The position numbers and the translations under genes were made by a program. Of a stretch of 64,000 nucleotides of DNA, positions 37,574 through 46,715 are shown in pieces. The stretch covers positions 2,914,001 to 2,978,000 of the forward strand of contig JABTTV010000001.1 of assembly GCA_015075725.1 (NCBI GenBank), in the 5' to 3' direction. The notes under the pieces are model-generated. The model saw only the letters and a program-made list of their open reading frames with translations, did not search any database and was not told the origin of the DNA. This stretch comes from Anaerolineales bacterium. Its GTDB lineage: Bacteria; Chloroflexota; Anaerolineae; Anaerolineales; Villigracilaceae. Every line of letters begins with the position of its first letter. The first letter of the stretch is position 1.

Positions 37574-39217
37574 CTATGACTTGCTCAATGTGACGAAAAC
37601 CATCGGTCTGCGTTTGGTTTGCTGGTGCAGGTAACTCTTGACCGTATTGATGATGTCCTTTTCATCGTCGAAGCCGTCATTGTGGACAGTGCGCATGATG
37701 AGTCTGCGTACATCGGGTATCAGGGATTCGGCGTCTTCGGGGGAGACAAAGCCGCGCGTGACGATCTCGGGTTCGTGGAGCAGGCGGCCGTTCTTCCTGT
37801 CGATGCTGATATCGATGAGCATGATGCCGCTTCGCGCGAGTTGACTGCGCTCCTTCATCACGTCGTGGTCGATGTCGCCGATGGATTCCCCGGTGACGAA
37901 GACGTAATCGCCGGGGATGCGCTCGCCGAGCATGACCTTTTTACCGACCAATTCCACAACCTGCCCGTTTTCGGCAACGACAGTGTTTTCCGCGTCGATG
38001 CCCATTTGCTGGGCAAGTTCGGCGTGACGTTTTAACATGCGCAACTCGCCGTGGATTGGCAGGAAGTTTTTGGGACGCACAAGGTTGATCAGCAGTTTTT
38101 GCTCTTCCTGTGCGGCATGACCAGAGACGTGAATCGGCGCGACGCTGTCGTCAACGACCTTTACGCCGCGGCGCAGCAGCCGGTTGATGGTCTTGCTGAT
38201 GGTCTCTTCATTGCCGGGGATTGGATGAGACGAAAGCACGATCGTGTCGTTTGGTTTGAGGTCGAACTGTCGGTTTGTTCCCGCCGAGAGCCGCCCTACA
38301 ATGGACGACGGTTCTCCCTGCGAGCCGGTACACATGAGGACCACTTTGTGATCCTGCATGTTCAATGCCTGTTCGATGGGTACGATGAGTTCATCGGGGA
38401 TATCAAGATACTTCATTTTTCGGGCGATCTTGACGTTATCCACCATGCTGGGTCCTGCCAGCGCCATCTTGCGTCCTTGTTTGGCGGCGGCGTCGGCGAC
38501 CTGCTGTACGCGCGAAATGAGCGAGGCGAAGGTAGCGACGATCACCCGCCCTTTGGCTTCGTTGAAGACCTTGTCGAAGGCGGGACCGATGACCAATTCG
38601 GACGGAGTCCAGCCGGGGCGCTCCGCATTGGTCGAATCGGAAAGTAACAAGTCCACGCCGCGATTCGAGAACTCGGAGAGTTTGGCAAAATCGGTGGGCC
38701 AGCCGTCCACGGGAGTCTGGTCGAACTTGAAGTCACTCATGTGGATGACGAGTCCCGCCGAGGTGGTGATGCCGATGCCGACCGCGTCGGGGATCGAGTG
38801 GTTGACGTGGAAATATTCCAGGGTGAACGGACCGATGCGCGTCGAATCCCCGGCGTTGATGGTCTTCATCTGCACTTTGTGTTGAGCGCCATTGCGATGC
38901 AGTTTCGCCTCGATCAATCCGCGGGTGAGCGGGGTGGCATAAACCGGGACGGGGATGTCTTCGGTGAAGTGCTGTACCGCGCCGATGTGGTCTTCGTGTC
39001 CATGTGTGATGAACAATCCCAGCACTTGGTTGGATTTTTTCTTTAAATACTCGTAATCCGGGATGATGTAATCCACGCCCAGCATGTCGTTTTTCGGGAA
39101 CATGATGCCTGCGTCAACTACGATGATGTCGCTGCCGTACTCGTACGCCATCATGTTCTTTCCCACTTCGCCCAAGCCCCCGAGCGGGATGATTCTTAAT
39201 TTATTTTTTTTACTCAT
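37574..39217 (-). CDS. rnj: Ribonuclease J
   Basis: An MBL-fold/beta-CASP 5'-3' exoribonuclease and endonuclease in mRNA decay and rRNA maturation. The product has 547 residues, normal length. The metal-binding motif HGHEDH is at residues 72-77; the beta-CASP domain and the C-terminal domain follow. It ends just before a strong terminator. The 5' UTR is about 260 bases and highly structured (see separate entries), which suggests post-transcriptional or autogenous control. Confidence 0.96.
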   Translation of the reverse strand: MSKKNKLRIIPLGGLGEVGKNMMAYEYGSDIIVVDAGIMFPKNDMLGVDYIIPDYEYLKKKSNQVLGLFITHGHEDHIGAVQHFTEDIPVPVYATPLTRGLIEAKLHRNGAQHKVQMKTINAGDSTRIGPFTLEYFHVNHSIPDAVGIGITTSAGLVIHMSDFKFDQTPVDGWPTDFAKLSEFSNRGVDLLLSDSTNAERPGWTPSELVIGPAFDKVFNEAKGRVIVATFASLISRVQQVADAAAKQGRKMALAGPSMVDNVKIARKMKYLDIPDELIVPIEQALNMQDHKVVLMCTGSQGEPSSIVGRLSAGTNRQFDLKPNDTIVLSSHPIPGNEETISKTINRLLRRGVKVVDDSVAPIHVSGHAAQEEQKLLINLVRPKNFLPIHGELRMLKRHAELAQQMGIDAENTVVAENGQVVELVGKKVMLGERIPGDYVFVTGESIGDIDHDVMKERSQLARSGIMLIDISIDRKNGRLLHEPEIVTRGFVSPEDAESLIPDVRRLIMRTVHNDGFDDEKDIINTVKSYLHQQTKRRPMVFVTLSKS

Positions 39218-39226
39218 GGTATTTTT

Positions 39227-39480
39227 CTGTATTCCTCACAGATTTCAAATTTTAGTAAACCGCCTATGCGGTTAAGGTCTAGGTTGGCGCCGATACGCCC
39301 CATGGAATTACGCAAGGGGAATAACCCTCAAAATTCTCATTAGTTTGTATCAGCAGGTTGGTAAAAGGTCTTTTCCCTCAAACAAAAAGACCTTCGCTGA
39401 CTTGCTCGCGAAGATCGGTGCCGGTAAAACACGATTGTTCTCAAACAAACTGCCAAATTCGGCAGAAAAAGTCAACTAAA
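39227..39480 (-). promoter_or_regulatory. Long structured 5' UTR of rnj
   Basis: From the predicted start near 39480 to the ATG there is no gene. On the minus strand the order is: hairpin CTGCC/GGCAG (39465-39450); GATCTTCGC (39416-39408) pairing with GCGAAGGTC (39397-39389); AAGGTCTTTT (39394-39385) pairing with AAAAGACCTT (39374-39365); AACCGC/GCGGTT (39273-39258); and CTGT/ACAG (39241-39227) around the SD-like GAGG. The word TTTGTTTGAG occurs twice. The second and third hairpins overlap and exclude each other. Confidence 0.6.
39365..39394 (-). terminator. Terminator-like hairpin inside the rnj leader
   Basis: On the minus strand AAGGTCTTTT and AAAAGACCTT form ten base pairs with a ten-base loop and end in a short TTTT run. 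Its first arm overlaps the right arm of the preceding hairpin (39389-39416). It may be an attenuator, or an RNase J landing/cleavage structure. Confidence 0.45.
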
Positions 39481-39487
39481 CGTGCGT

Positions 39488-39516
39488 AGTATAGCAGGGC
39501 TGGCGAGATTTGTCAA
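39488..39516 (-). promoter_or_regulatory. Promoter of rnj
   Basis: On the minus strand TTGACA (39516-39511), 17-base spacer, TATACT (39493-39488): eleven of twelve consensus positions. The transcription start would be near 39480. Confidence 0.88.
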
Positions 39517-39533
39517 AGCGGGTTTCCGGTGTG

Positions 39534-39866
39534 TTAGCCCTTGCGGTATTTCCTCTGTCTATCCATCAGGATGTTGACCTGCAATTGCTTGTCATGGATG
39601 AGTTTTTTGATCTCGCCCTGTTTGGATTCATCAACTTCATCCTCGAGCCTCAGTTGTTCTTTTAGAACTGCTATCTCCTGCAATAACTCCACCTCCTGCG
39701 AGGCGATGCCTGCATTCTTCAACGCCGATAGGGCAACTCGCAGTTCCTCCGGGGTCTCGAAGTAGGCGTCGAGGTCGATCGGCTTCCCTTTTCCTTTGAG
39801 ATTATCGAACTCGCCGCGTTCCTGCGCTTCTTTGATGGCGGCTTCAACGGCTTTTTCGAAGCTCAT
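39534..39866 (-). CDS. DUF1992 (DnaJ-C28-like) domain protein
   Basis: The product has 110 residues. It opens MSFEKAVEAAIKEAQERGEF and continues DNLKGKGKPIDLDAY, the DUF1992 signature; the second half is a long charged coiled-coil region. Function unknown. I choose ATG 39866 over 39875, because a TATAAT box overlaps the latter and lies seven bases before the former, predicting a leaderless mRNA. It diverges from the hydrolase-ligase gene. Confidence 0.8.
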   Translation of the reverse strand: MSFEKAVEAAIKEAQERGEFDNLKGKGKPIDLDAYFETPEELRVALSALKNAGIASQEVELLQEIAVLKEQLRLEDEVDESKQGEIKKLIHDKQLQVNILMDRQRKYRKG

Positions 39867-39873
39867 ATACAGC

Positions 39874-39879
39874 ATTATA
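39874..39879 (-). promoter_or_regulatory. -10 box of DUF1992 gene, leaderless spacing
   Basis: TATAAT on the minus strand followed by seven bases (GCTGTAT) and ATG. It covers the upstream candidate ATG at 39875, which argues that this ATG is not used. Confidence 0.5.
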
Positions 39880-39899
39880 CCCCCGCTTGTAATTCAAAA

Positions 39900-39929
39900 T
39901 TGACAACCCTCGCCCTGTCCTGATAAACT
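39900..39929 (+). promoter_or_regulatory. Leaderless promoter of the hydrolase-ligase gene
   Basis: TTGACA (39900-39905), 18-base spacer, TAAACT (39924-39929), then six bases and ATG 39936. No SD fits between the predicted start of transcription and the start codon. Confidence 0.75.
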
Positions 39930-39935
39930 CGTCAG

Positions 39936-42407
39936 ATGGACATAGACTTCGACCTCTACCGTTACGAAGTTCGCATCTCGTCCGACCCGCTCGTGCGGCT
40001 TTCCGCCATAGACGTTTCCCCGGCGAGTCCCAAACGCACCATCGTCTTCATCCACGGCTTTGGCGGCAAGGCGGAGCAGTGGCATTACCAGATGCAGAAA
40101 TTCGCGATGGATAATCGCGTGGTCACTTTCGATCTGCGCGGACATGGACTCTCCGACAAGCCCTCGACCGGCTACGATATGCCGCGCATCCAGCTGGACC
40201 TGGAAACTGTCCTGACCCAGTTGAAAGTATCCCCGCCTTTTGTTTTGGTCGGCCACTCCTTCGGCGGTGCGGTCGTCACCGATTATGCGCTCAATCATCC
40301 GGATCACATCGAAAGGTTGATTCTCATCGCCACGGCGGGCGAGTTCAAGCTGAGTCCGCTTTTCAGATTGGGGCTGGCGCTGCCATCGATAATTCTCCGG
40401 TTGATCGGTCCCTTTACGCGAAAGTGGCTGCATGCCCCGCCGCACGCTTTGCGCGAGTTCTATAATAACAACATGTCCGGCTGGCGCGGATGGGATAAAT
40501 TCACAAAAATAACCGTACCAACCCTTGTCATCCGCGGGCATCGCGACATCGTCTTCGACCGTCCATTGTTCGAAAAAGTGGCCGGGTCCATTCCCGGTGC
40601 AGACGATGTCGATATCGGAGTATCCGGTCACATGGTCATGCTCGAGAGGCGCGAGGCAGTGGACCGGGCGATCGTGACCTTTCTCAAAGGTGAGTCGAAA
40701 AAATCGTGGCGGGATAAATCCTTTATCCTCCCAAAGACACAGCGCGACGATCTAAAGAGCGAGCGGAAGTGGCTTGCAAATTACGAGGAGGGCGTGCCCT
40801 ACACAGTGGATGTGCCGCGGATTCCCGTCCAGCATCTTCTGCGTTCTGCCGTGAGGCGTTTCCCGAACAATCCGGCGGTCTTTTTTGAAGGCGCGAAATT
40901 GACCTATCGGGCATTGAATCATGAGGTCAATCGTTTTGCGAATGCGTTACTCTCCCTGGGAATCGGTAAAGGCGCAAGAGTTGTCCTGCTTATGCCGAAC
41001 ATCCCGCAGATGGTCATCGCTTTTTATGGAACGCTCAAAGCGGGCTGCGCGGCGGTCTTGATCCCGCCCATGACCGAGCCGGAGGAGTTGATCCGTCAGG
41101 TCAAAGAGTCGGATGCGAGTGTTCTGGTGACCATGTCCATATGGGCGGGGCTGGCAAAACAGATACGAGACGGCGCGGGCGTTCCGCATCTCGTGTTGAC
41201 CGACCCCGGGCAATATCTGTCCCTGCCGAAATATCTTATCTCGCGCTGGCGCAATCGCGGTTTGGACCTTGTCAACGCGCTGCACTGGAACCGCTGGCTT
41301 TCGCAACAGGATACGAAATCGCCGATGGTGGACGTCAGGCCGGATGACATGGCGGTGATAATATATACCGGCGGGACCACGGCTCAATCGAAAGGCGTGA
41401 TGCTGTCCCATCGCAACCTCGTCGCGAACGCGTTGCAGACGCGCCACTGGCTTCCGGATGCGAAAGAGGGAAGGGAACGGTTGCTGTGCGTCGTGCCGTT
41501 CTTTCATAGTTACGGCTTGACTACAGCCATGAACGTGCCGGTCTCGCTGGGCGCGGCGTTGATCCTTAAGCCTCAATTCAAAACGCTGGACGTGTTGAAA
41601 TCCATCAAGAAATACAAACCCACGATCTTTCCCGGCTCGCCGAGCATGTATGTTGCCATCAATAACTTCCCCGGCGTGCGCAAATACGGCATCGCTTCGA
41701 TAAAAGCCTGCATCAGCGGTTCCGCGCCATTGCCTGTCGAAGTGCAGGAAGCATTCGAAAAACTTACCAAAGGCAAGCTGGTGGAAGGATATGGCTTGAC
41801 CGAGGCTTCGCCCGTCACACACGCCAACCCAATGGGAAAGAAACGCAGGCTCGGCACGATCGGGGTTCCATTGCCATCCACCGAGGCGGCTATCGTCGAT
41901 CTAAGATCCGGACGCAAAGAAGTGGAACAGGGACAGATCGGCGAACTCGCCGTGCGGGGTCCACAGGTGATGATGGGCTATTGGAAGAACGAGTCAGCCA
42001 CGAAGGAAGTCATCATGGACGACGGCTGGTTGTTGACCGGCGATGTGGCGCAAATGGACGAGGACGGCTTCTGCCGCATCATCGCCCGCAAAGCTGATAT
42101 GTGGTATCCCGAAAAAGCCGGCAAGGAACCCGCCTTCCCGCGCGACGTGGAGGAAGTGATCTACGAAATCCCGCAGGTGAAGGAAACGGTTGTCGTGGCG
42201 GTGGCGGGGCATCCCTTTGCATTTGTCATTGCGGGCAGGGAAAAGCCGAGCGCCGAGTCCGTGATCGCCTATTGCAAGAGGCGCCTGCCCCCGCACCTCG
42301 TTCCGCGCTTCGTCATCTTCATGGACGAATTTCCGCGCACGTTCATTGGCAAAGTGTTGCGGCGTGAACTGGCAAAACGGTACGGCAAACAGATCGCCAG
42401 CGAATGA
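39936..42407 (+). CDS. Fusion of alpha/beta hydrolase and AMP-forming acyl-CoA ligase
   Basis: The product has 823 residues. Residues ~1-255 are an alpha/beta hydrolase with oxyanion motif HGFGG and nucleophile elbow GHSFGG (Ser 108). Residues ~285-823 are an acyl-AMP ligase: the phosphate loop YTGGTTAQSKG near 477, GYGLTEASP, the GDVAQMDEDGF hinge region with ARKADM instead of the usual GRxKD, and the catalytic Lys in FIGKVLRREL near 805. Family knowledge suggests activation of a fatty or aromatic acid to its CoA ester, with the hydrolase releasing or supplying the acid. OleBC fusions have a similar order, but OleB uses Asp rather than Ser as nucleophile. A second hydrolase follows. Confidence 0.85.
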   Translation: MDIDFDLYRYEVRISSDPLVRLSAIDVSPASPKRTIVFIHGFGGKAEQWHYQMQKFAMDNRVVTFDLRGHGLSDKPSTGYDMPRIQLDLETVLTQLKVSPPFVLVGHSFGGAVVTDYALNHPDHIERLILIATAGEFKLSPLFRLGLALPSIILRLIGPFTRKWLHAPPHALREFYNNNMSGWRGWDKFTKITVPTLVIRGHRDIVFDRPLFEKVAGSIPGADDVDIGVSGHMVMLERREAVDRAIVTFLKGESKKSWRDKSFILPKTQRDDLKSERKWLANYEEGVPYTVDVPRIPVQHLLRSAVRRFPNNPAVFFEGAKLTYRALNHEVNRFANALLSLGIGKGARVVLLMPNIPQMVIAFYGTLKAGCAAVLIPPMTEPEELIRQVKESDASVLVTMSIWAGLAKQIRDGAGVPHLVLTDPGQYLSLPKYLISRWRNRGLDLVNALHWNRWLSQQDTKSPMVDVRPDDMAVIIYTGGTTAQSKGVMLSHRNLVANALQTRHWLPDAKEGRERLLCVVPFFHSYGLTTAMNVPVSLGAALILKPQFKTLDVLKSIKKYKPTIFPGSPSMYVAINNFPGVRKYGIASIKACISGSAPLPVEVQEAFEKLTKGKLVEGYGLTEASPVTHANPMGKKRRLGTIGVPLPSTEAAIVDLRSGRKEVEQGQIGELAVRGPQVMMGYWKNESATKEVIMDDGWLLTGDVAQMDEDGFCRIIARKADMWYPEKAGKEPAFPRDVEEVIYEIPQVKETVVVAVAGHPFAFVIAGREKPSAESVIAYCKRRLPPHLVPRFVIFMDEFPRTFIGKVLRRELAKRYGKQIASE

Positions 42408-42448
42408 TTCACCCTTCATTAATTTAGTCACGGTATGATGAATCTCCG

Positions 42449-42480
42449 GATGCCGCAAATCGAGAAGCGCGGCATCTTTT
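42449..42480 (+). terminator. Terminator between ligase fusion and downstream hydrolase
   Basis: GATGCCGC (42449-42456) and GCGGCATC (42469-42476) form eight base pairs with a 12-base loop, followed by TTTT. It lies 42 bases after the fusion gene. A possible -10 box (TATGAT, 42434) precedes it, so it might instead attenuate the next gene. Confidence 0.65.
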
Positions 42481-42502
42481 CAGGTCATAAAACGAGCAAA
42501 GC

Positions 42503-43357
42503 ATGAATGTAAAAATAACCAGTGTTGAATATAGAAAATTGCCGCTCCCGAACGGGAACAAGGTGAATTATGTGCATCAAGGGAATGGGGAACCGGTGAT
42601 CCTGATCCACGGACTGGCGGCGTCATTGCACGATTGGGACGATCTGCTGCCCGAGTTGGAGCGGGCCGGTTATGCCGGTTATGCCCTCGACCTTCTCGGT
42701 CACGGCGAGAGCGAAAAGCCCGTCCTCACCGGCGATTACTCCGTCGAAAATGCGTACGCCGATTTTGCCGAATGGCTGGATTTGCTGGACTTTCGCGATC
42801 CGTTGATCCTGATCGGTCATTCTCTCGGTGCGGGCATCTCGATGATGTACGCGCAGCGAAACCCGGAGCGGGTGCGCGCGCTGGTGATCGTCAACCCATT
42901 CTATTCGATGAAGCAGCTGCCCCCGGTCTTGCAGAGGGTCTTTCGCAAGCAGCTCATCAACACCGCTTTGATCGACCGCACGCCATACCGGGTTTTTCGC
43001 TTTATTGTGGATATGACGAGTTTCAATTTTTATCTTGGCCATCGCGAGACTCACATCCTGCCGGAACATATCCGATATCAAACCGCGCTGGATTACAAAC
43101 GCGCCTCTTCCGGGATTTACAACATGCCGCGCACGCTTCCCTCCTCAGACGCAGGCCTTTCAAGCATCCATCAACCGACTCTCCTCTTGTGGGGTGGGCG
43201 CGATCAAACGCTTGCGCCTGAATCGTTTCCAAGATTGGCGGAGGAATTGCCGAATGTTGTGAAAGCAAAACAGTTTCCCATATGCGGTCATGTCCCGCAT
43301 CAATGCCACCCGGGCGAATTTAACCCGGTGGTCATGGAGTTTTTGCGTCAGGTCTGA
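42503..43357 (+). CDS. Alpha/beta-fold hydrolase
   Basis: The product has 284 residues. It has HGLAAS (oxyanion region), DLLGHGESEKP, the nucleophile elbow GHSLGA (Ser 107), a cap region, and the C-terminal His in CGHVPHQCHP. The family covers esterases, lipases and C-C hydrolases; substrate unknown. It is not closely alike to the hydrolase half of the upstream fusion by eye. ATG 42503 has only a weak SD. Confidence 0.85.
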   Translation: MNVKITSVEYRKLPLPNGNKVNYVHQGNGEPVILIHGLAASLHDWDDLLPELERAGYAGYALDLLGHGESEKPVLTGDYSVENAYADFAEWLDLLDFRDPLILIGHSLGAGISMMYAQRNPERVRALVIVNPFYSMKQLPPVLQRVFRKQLINTALIDRTPYRVFRFIVDMTSFNFYLGHRETHILPEHIRYQTALDYKRASSGIYNMPRTLPSSDAGLSSIHQPTLLLWGGRDQTLAPESFPRLAEELPNVVKAKQFPICGHVPHQCHPGEFNPVVMEFLRQV

Positions 43358-43435
43358 CGGTGGATGTCTCCCAAGGGCGAATGTTAACAGGGGAATTGAG
43401 TCGATTTTTTAAGATTGCAAAAACATAAGTACCAC

Positions 43436-43464
43436 TTGCAAATGGCGGGGCTCGGTGCTAAAAT
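43436..43464 (+). promoter_or_regulatory. Promoter of nrdR
   Basis: TTGCAA (43436-43441), 17-base spacer, TAAAAT (43459-43464), with the start near 43471. It gives a leader of about 85 bases that can fold (next entry). Confidence 0.75.
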
Positions 43465-43474
43465 GCCGCCACAT

Positions 43475-43548
43475 TTAGCCATATATACGGGGATGCAGTG
43501 CTGGAACGCCCATATCTGGCTAATTCATTTGTTCTAATAATGGAGCCA
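43475..43548 (+). promoter_or_regulatory. Foldable nrdR leader with two alternative pairings
   Basis: TTAGCCA-T-ATAT (43475-43486) pairs with ATAT-C-TGGCTAA (43512-43523): 7 + 4 base pairs across one mismatch. The same TGGCT (43517-43521) can instead pair with AGCCA (43544-43548), which overlaps the SD GGAG (43542-43545). The first fold would free the SD, the second would hide part of it. The central CCATATATACGG is only loosely like an NrdR box. Confidence 0.4.
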
Positions 43549-43555
43549 GTTTCAG

Positions 43556-44005
43556 ATGCGTTGCCCGTATTGCAAACATCATGACTCGAAGGTGCTGGAC
43601 ACCTCTCACGACAGTCACGGGGGGATCCGCCGCCGCCGCGAATGCCTGAAATGCCGCCAGCGTTTCAGCAGTTATGAACGCCCAATCCTTGCCACGCCGC
43701 TCATCATCAAACAGGATGGCAACCGCGAAGAGTTCGACCGCGAGAAGATGGCGCGCGGCATCCGCATTTCCTGCGCGAAGCGGCCCGTTTCCGCCGCCGA
43801 TATAGAGCGCATGATCGGGCAGGTGGAAGTGAAGTTGACCAAAATGGGCAAGGCTGAGGTTTCTTCCCGTGTTGTCGGCGACCTCGTGATGGAAACACTG
43901 AAGGAAGTTGACCAGATCGCGTACATCCGGTATGCGATCGTTTACCTTGGGCTGGACGATCTCCAGTCCATTCGAAAAGAAATAGACCACCTTCTCGTCG
44001 ACTAA
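43556..44005 (+). CDS. nrdR: Transcriptional repressor NrdR
   Basis: An ATP/dATP-sensing repressor of ribonucleotide reductase genes. The product has 149 residues, normal length. The N-terminal zinc ribbon has MRCPYC ... ECLKC with the basic stretch IRRRR between; an ATP-cone domain fills residues ~48-140. It is followed by a terminator and then by nrdJ, its likely target. Confidence 0.95.
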   Translation: MRCPYCKHHDSKVLDTSHDSHGGIRRRRECLKCRQRFSSYERPILATPLIIKQDGNREEFDREKMARGIRISCAKRPVSAADIERMIGQVEVKLTKMGKAEVSSRVVGDLVMETLKEVDQIAYIRYAIVYLGLDDLQSIRKEIDHLLVD

Positions 44006-44010
44006 TTCCG

Positions 44011-44047
44011 GGCAAAGACCCTCAAGGGGGAAGTGTCTTTGCCTTTT
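44011..44047 (+). terminator. Terminator after nrdR
   Basis: GGCAAAGAC (44011-44019) and GTCTTTGCC (44035-44043) form a nine-base-pair stem followed by TTTT. It begins five bases after the nrdR stop. Confidence 0.8.
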
Positions 44048-44067
44048 CGTATCTCATCCTCTCCGCT

Positions 44068-44091
44068 CCCGGTGGCTTCCCCGCCACCGGG
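44068..44091 (+). promoter_or_regulatory. Leader hairpin upstream of nrdJ
   Basis: CCCGGTGGC (44068-44076) and GCCACCGGG (44083-44091) form a perfect nine-base-pair stem with loop TTCCCC, 48 bases before the nrdJ ATG and without a uridine run. I looked for B12-box-like sequence because nrdJ is B12-dependent and saw none. Confidence 0.4.
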
Positions 44092-44138
44092 GACGGCGGC
44101 AGGAATAACTGTTCAATATATTTACAGGAGACTCCAAC

Positions 44139-46715
44139 ATGGCCACAAAATCTGCTGAAAATAAAATAGTCAAGAATGGCTTATTGCCCACGCCATCGAT
44201 GGCGAAGGGACTGTCGAAAGCCGCACTGACGGACAACGCCCGCCAGGTTCTGATGAAGCGCTACGTCCGCCGCGGCGATGACGGCAAGCCTGCTGAGAAC
44301 GTCGAAGAGATGTTCTGGCGTGTGGCATATCATGTTGCCAAAGTGGAGGAGCAATGGGACGCGGATGTGCAGGAGCGCACCGTGGAGTATTACCATTTAC
44401 TTTCGAGCAAGAAATTCTTCCCGAATTCGCCGACCTTCACCGGCGCAGGGACTCCGCTTGGGCAGTTGGCGGCCTGTTTCGTTTTACCGATCACGGACGA
44501 CATGGGACGCGATAGCGCGGGCATTTTTCAGACCCTGCGGGACGCCGCACTGATTCAGCAGACAGGCGGCGGCAACGGTTTCTCCTTTTCACGTTTGCGA
44601 CCCAAAGGGGCGATGGTGCAAACTTCGGCGGGGCAGGCGACGGGACCGGTCGGATTCTTGCGTGTCTATGACCATGCCTTCGGTGAGATCGCGCAGGGCG
44701 GCACGAGGCGCGGCGCCAATATGGCTGTCCTGCGCGTGGACCACCCCGATGTGGAAGATTTCATCACCTGCAAGATCAACGAAAACCACATTACCAATTT
44801 CAATATTTCCGTCGGCATCACGGATGCGTTCATGAAAGCGGTGAAGGAAGACAGGGAATGGGAATTGCGCTTCCCGGACCTGATCGAGATGAAGCAAAAA
44901 GGATTCAGCGGCACACTCGAACAGGCGGAAGCAGCCGGAATCAAAATTCATACGTACAGGAAGGTCAACGCACGTGAGTTGTTCGGCAAGATCGTAAAAC
45001 AGGCGCATCACAACGGCGAACCGGGGGTGTTATTCCTCGATGCTTCAAATCGAAGCAACCCTGTCCCGCATTTGTATCCGCTCGAAGCGACAAACCCGTG
45101 CGGCGAGCAATGGTTGGGACCGTATGAAAACTGCTGTCTCGGTTCGGTGAACCTCAACGAACACTGTGGACCCGATGGAACAGTGGATTGGGAGACTCTG
45201 CGCAAGAGTGTTGTGACCGCCACCCGCTTCCTCGATGACGTGGTCGAGGCGAACGCGTATGTGCCGGCGGTGCCGCAGTTGAAGGAAGCGGCACATCGCG
45301 CCCGCCGCATCGGACTTGGCATCATGGGTCTAGCCGATTTGATGTATCACGTGAGCGTGCGTTATGGCTCGAAGGAAGGTCAGGAGTTCGGTGCGCAGGT
45401 GATGGAATTCGTCCGTTACCACGCGATGATGACCAGTATCGACCTCGCCGAAGAGCGCGGACCGTTCCCAGCCATCCAGGGCTCGATCTACGACATGGAC
45501 GATATGAAGTGGGAGGCGCCTAAATCGCTGGTCAAGTTCAAGAATGACTGGAGCAGGCCCGAGGTCCGGTGGGATGCCGTGGTCAAGGGTATCAAGAAAC
45601 ACGGCATCCGCAACGCCGCGCAGACCACCGTCGCGCCGACTGGAACCATCGCCACCGTCGCCGGATGCGAAGGCTACGGTTGTGAACCTGTCTTTGCGCT
45701 GGCATACATACGCCACGTCAACGACAACGGCAGGGATTTGAAGTTGACATACGCCAGCCCGCGCTTCGATGAGGCGCTCAAGAAATTGGGTTTGGGAGAG
45801 GAGAAGCGGCAGGAGATCGTCGAGCAGGTGATGCGCGAAGGGACGTGCCAGCACATCGCCGAACTGCCGCAGAAGATCCGCGATACGTTCGTGGTCTCGG
45901 CGGATGTATCTGCCGAGGAACATGTATGGATGCAATCGGCTTTGCAAGCCTTCGTGGATAACTCATTGTCGAAGACGGTTAACTTCCCGGAAAGTGCAAC
46001 GGAAGATGATGTGGCGACCGCGTACATGCTCGCCTGGGAGCTCGGATGCAAAGGCATCACCGTGTATGTGACCGGCTCGCGCGAAACGGTCGTCCTTGAA
46101 ACGAATGCAACTGCCGAGAAAAAAGCCCCGGCTGCATCCGAACCGAAGACGTCTCCCGCGATATGGCATGCAAGCAAAAAGCAGCGCCCCAAAGCGTTGA
46201 CCGGGAGAACCTACAACATCGATACACCCGTCGGTAAAACGTTCATCACGATCAACGAGAATGGCGGGGAACAGCCTTTCGAAACTTTTGTGAATACCGC
46301 CAAGGCAGGTTCGGAAACGGCGGCAGTCTCTGAAGCGATCGGGCGTTTGGTCTCGTATATTTTGCGCATGGCGTCGCCCATCGCGCCATTGGACAGGATG
46401 CGCGAAGTAGTCGTGCAGTTGATCGGGATCGGCGGCGGGCGTTCGCTTGGTTTTGGCGCGAACCGGGTCAAGTCCCTGCCGGACGGGATCGGTCAGATAT
46501 TCGATCAGTATTTGCGCGAGAAGGATGGGGTCGTTACCGATGAAGTGAAAGGTAACGGGAACGGCAATGGCGGAGTCCATCACGACCCGCAGCCTGGTGC
46601 GGGCGAGCCTGCGGTGATGAAGATCGGCGACCTGTGCCCCGAGTGCGGTGAAGCCGCCGTCGTCAACGAAGAAGGCTGCCGCAAGTGCTATGCTTGTGGA
46701 TATAGTGAGTGTTAG
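44139..46715 (+). CDS. nrdJ: Vitamin B12-dependent ribonucleotide reductase, class II
   Basis: Reduces ribonucleotides to deoxyribonucleotides using adenosylcobalamin, with or without oxygen. The product has 858 residues. Features are [11 protein letters not shown] with a substrate-site Cys, the [13 protein letters not shown] loop, [20 protein letters not shown] with the active-site Cys and Glu, and the C-terminal Cys-rich tail (CPEC...[12 protein letters not shown]) that reduces the active site or binds zinc. A Gly/Asn-rich linker precedes the tail. AGGAG lies before ATG 44139. Its neighbour nrdR is the likely regulator. Confidence 0.95.
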   Translation: MATKSAENKIVKNGLLPTPSMAKGLSKAALTDNARQVLMKRYVRRGDDGKPAENVEEMFWRVAYHVAKVEEQWDADVQERTVEYYHLLSSKKFFPNSPTFTGAGTPLGQLAACFVLPITDDMGRDSAGIFQTLRDAALIQQTGGGNGFSFSRLRPKGAMVQTSAGQATGPVGFLRVYDHAFGEIAQGGTRRGANMAVLRVDHPDVEDFITCKINENHITNFNISVGITDAFMKAVKEDREWELRFPDLIEMKQKGFSGTLEQAEAAGIKIHTYRKVNARELFGKIVKQAHHNGEPGVLFLDASNRSNPVPHLYPLEATNPCGEQWLGPYENCCLGSVNLNEHCGPDGTVDWETLRKSVVTATRFLDDVVEANAYVPAVPQLKEAAHRARRIGLGIMGLADLMYHVSVRYGSKEGQEFGAQVMEFVRYHAMMTSIDLAEERGPFPAIQGSIYDMDDMKWEAPKSLVKFKNDWSRPEVRWDAVVKGIKKHGIRNAAQTTVAPTGTIATVAGCEGYGCEPVFALAYIRHVNDNGRDLKLTYASPRFDEALKKLGLGEEKRQEIVEQVMREGTCQHIAELPQKIRDTFVVSADVSAEEHVWMQSALQAFVDNSLSKTVNFPESATEDDVATAYMLAWELGCKGITVYVTGSRETVVLETNATAEKKAPAASEPKTSPAIWHASKKQRPKALTGRTYNIDTPVGKTFITINENGGEQPFETFVNTAKAGSETAAVSEAIGRLVSYILRMASPIAPLDRMREVVVQLIGIGGGRSLGFGANRVKSLPDGIGQIFDQYLREKDGVVTDEVKGNGNGNGGVHHDPQPGAGEPAVMKIGDLCPECGEAAVVNEEGCRKCYACGYSEC

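Noticed and set aside
39936..42407. An OleBC olefin-biosynthesis fusion
   Set aside because: The hydrolase half has Ser in GHSFGG where OleB-type enzymes use Asp, and no oleA or oleD is adjacent.
43471..43500. A NrdR box upstream of nrdR
   Set aside because: CCATATATACGG shares only the central ATATAT with the known box and no second copy at the expected spacing is present.
44048..44138. A cobalamin riboswitch before nrdJ
   Set aside because: The region is too short and no B12-box-like sequence is visible; only one hairpin is present.
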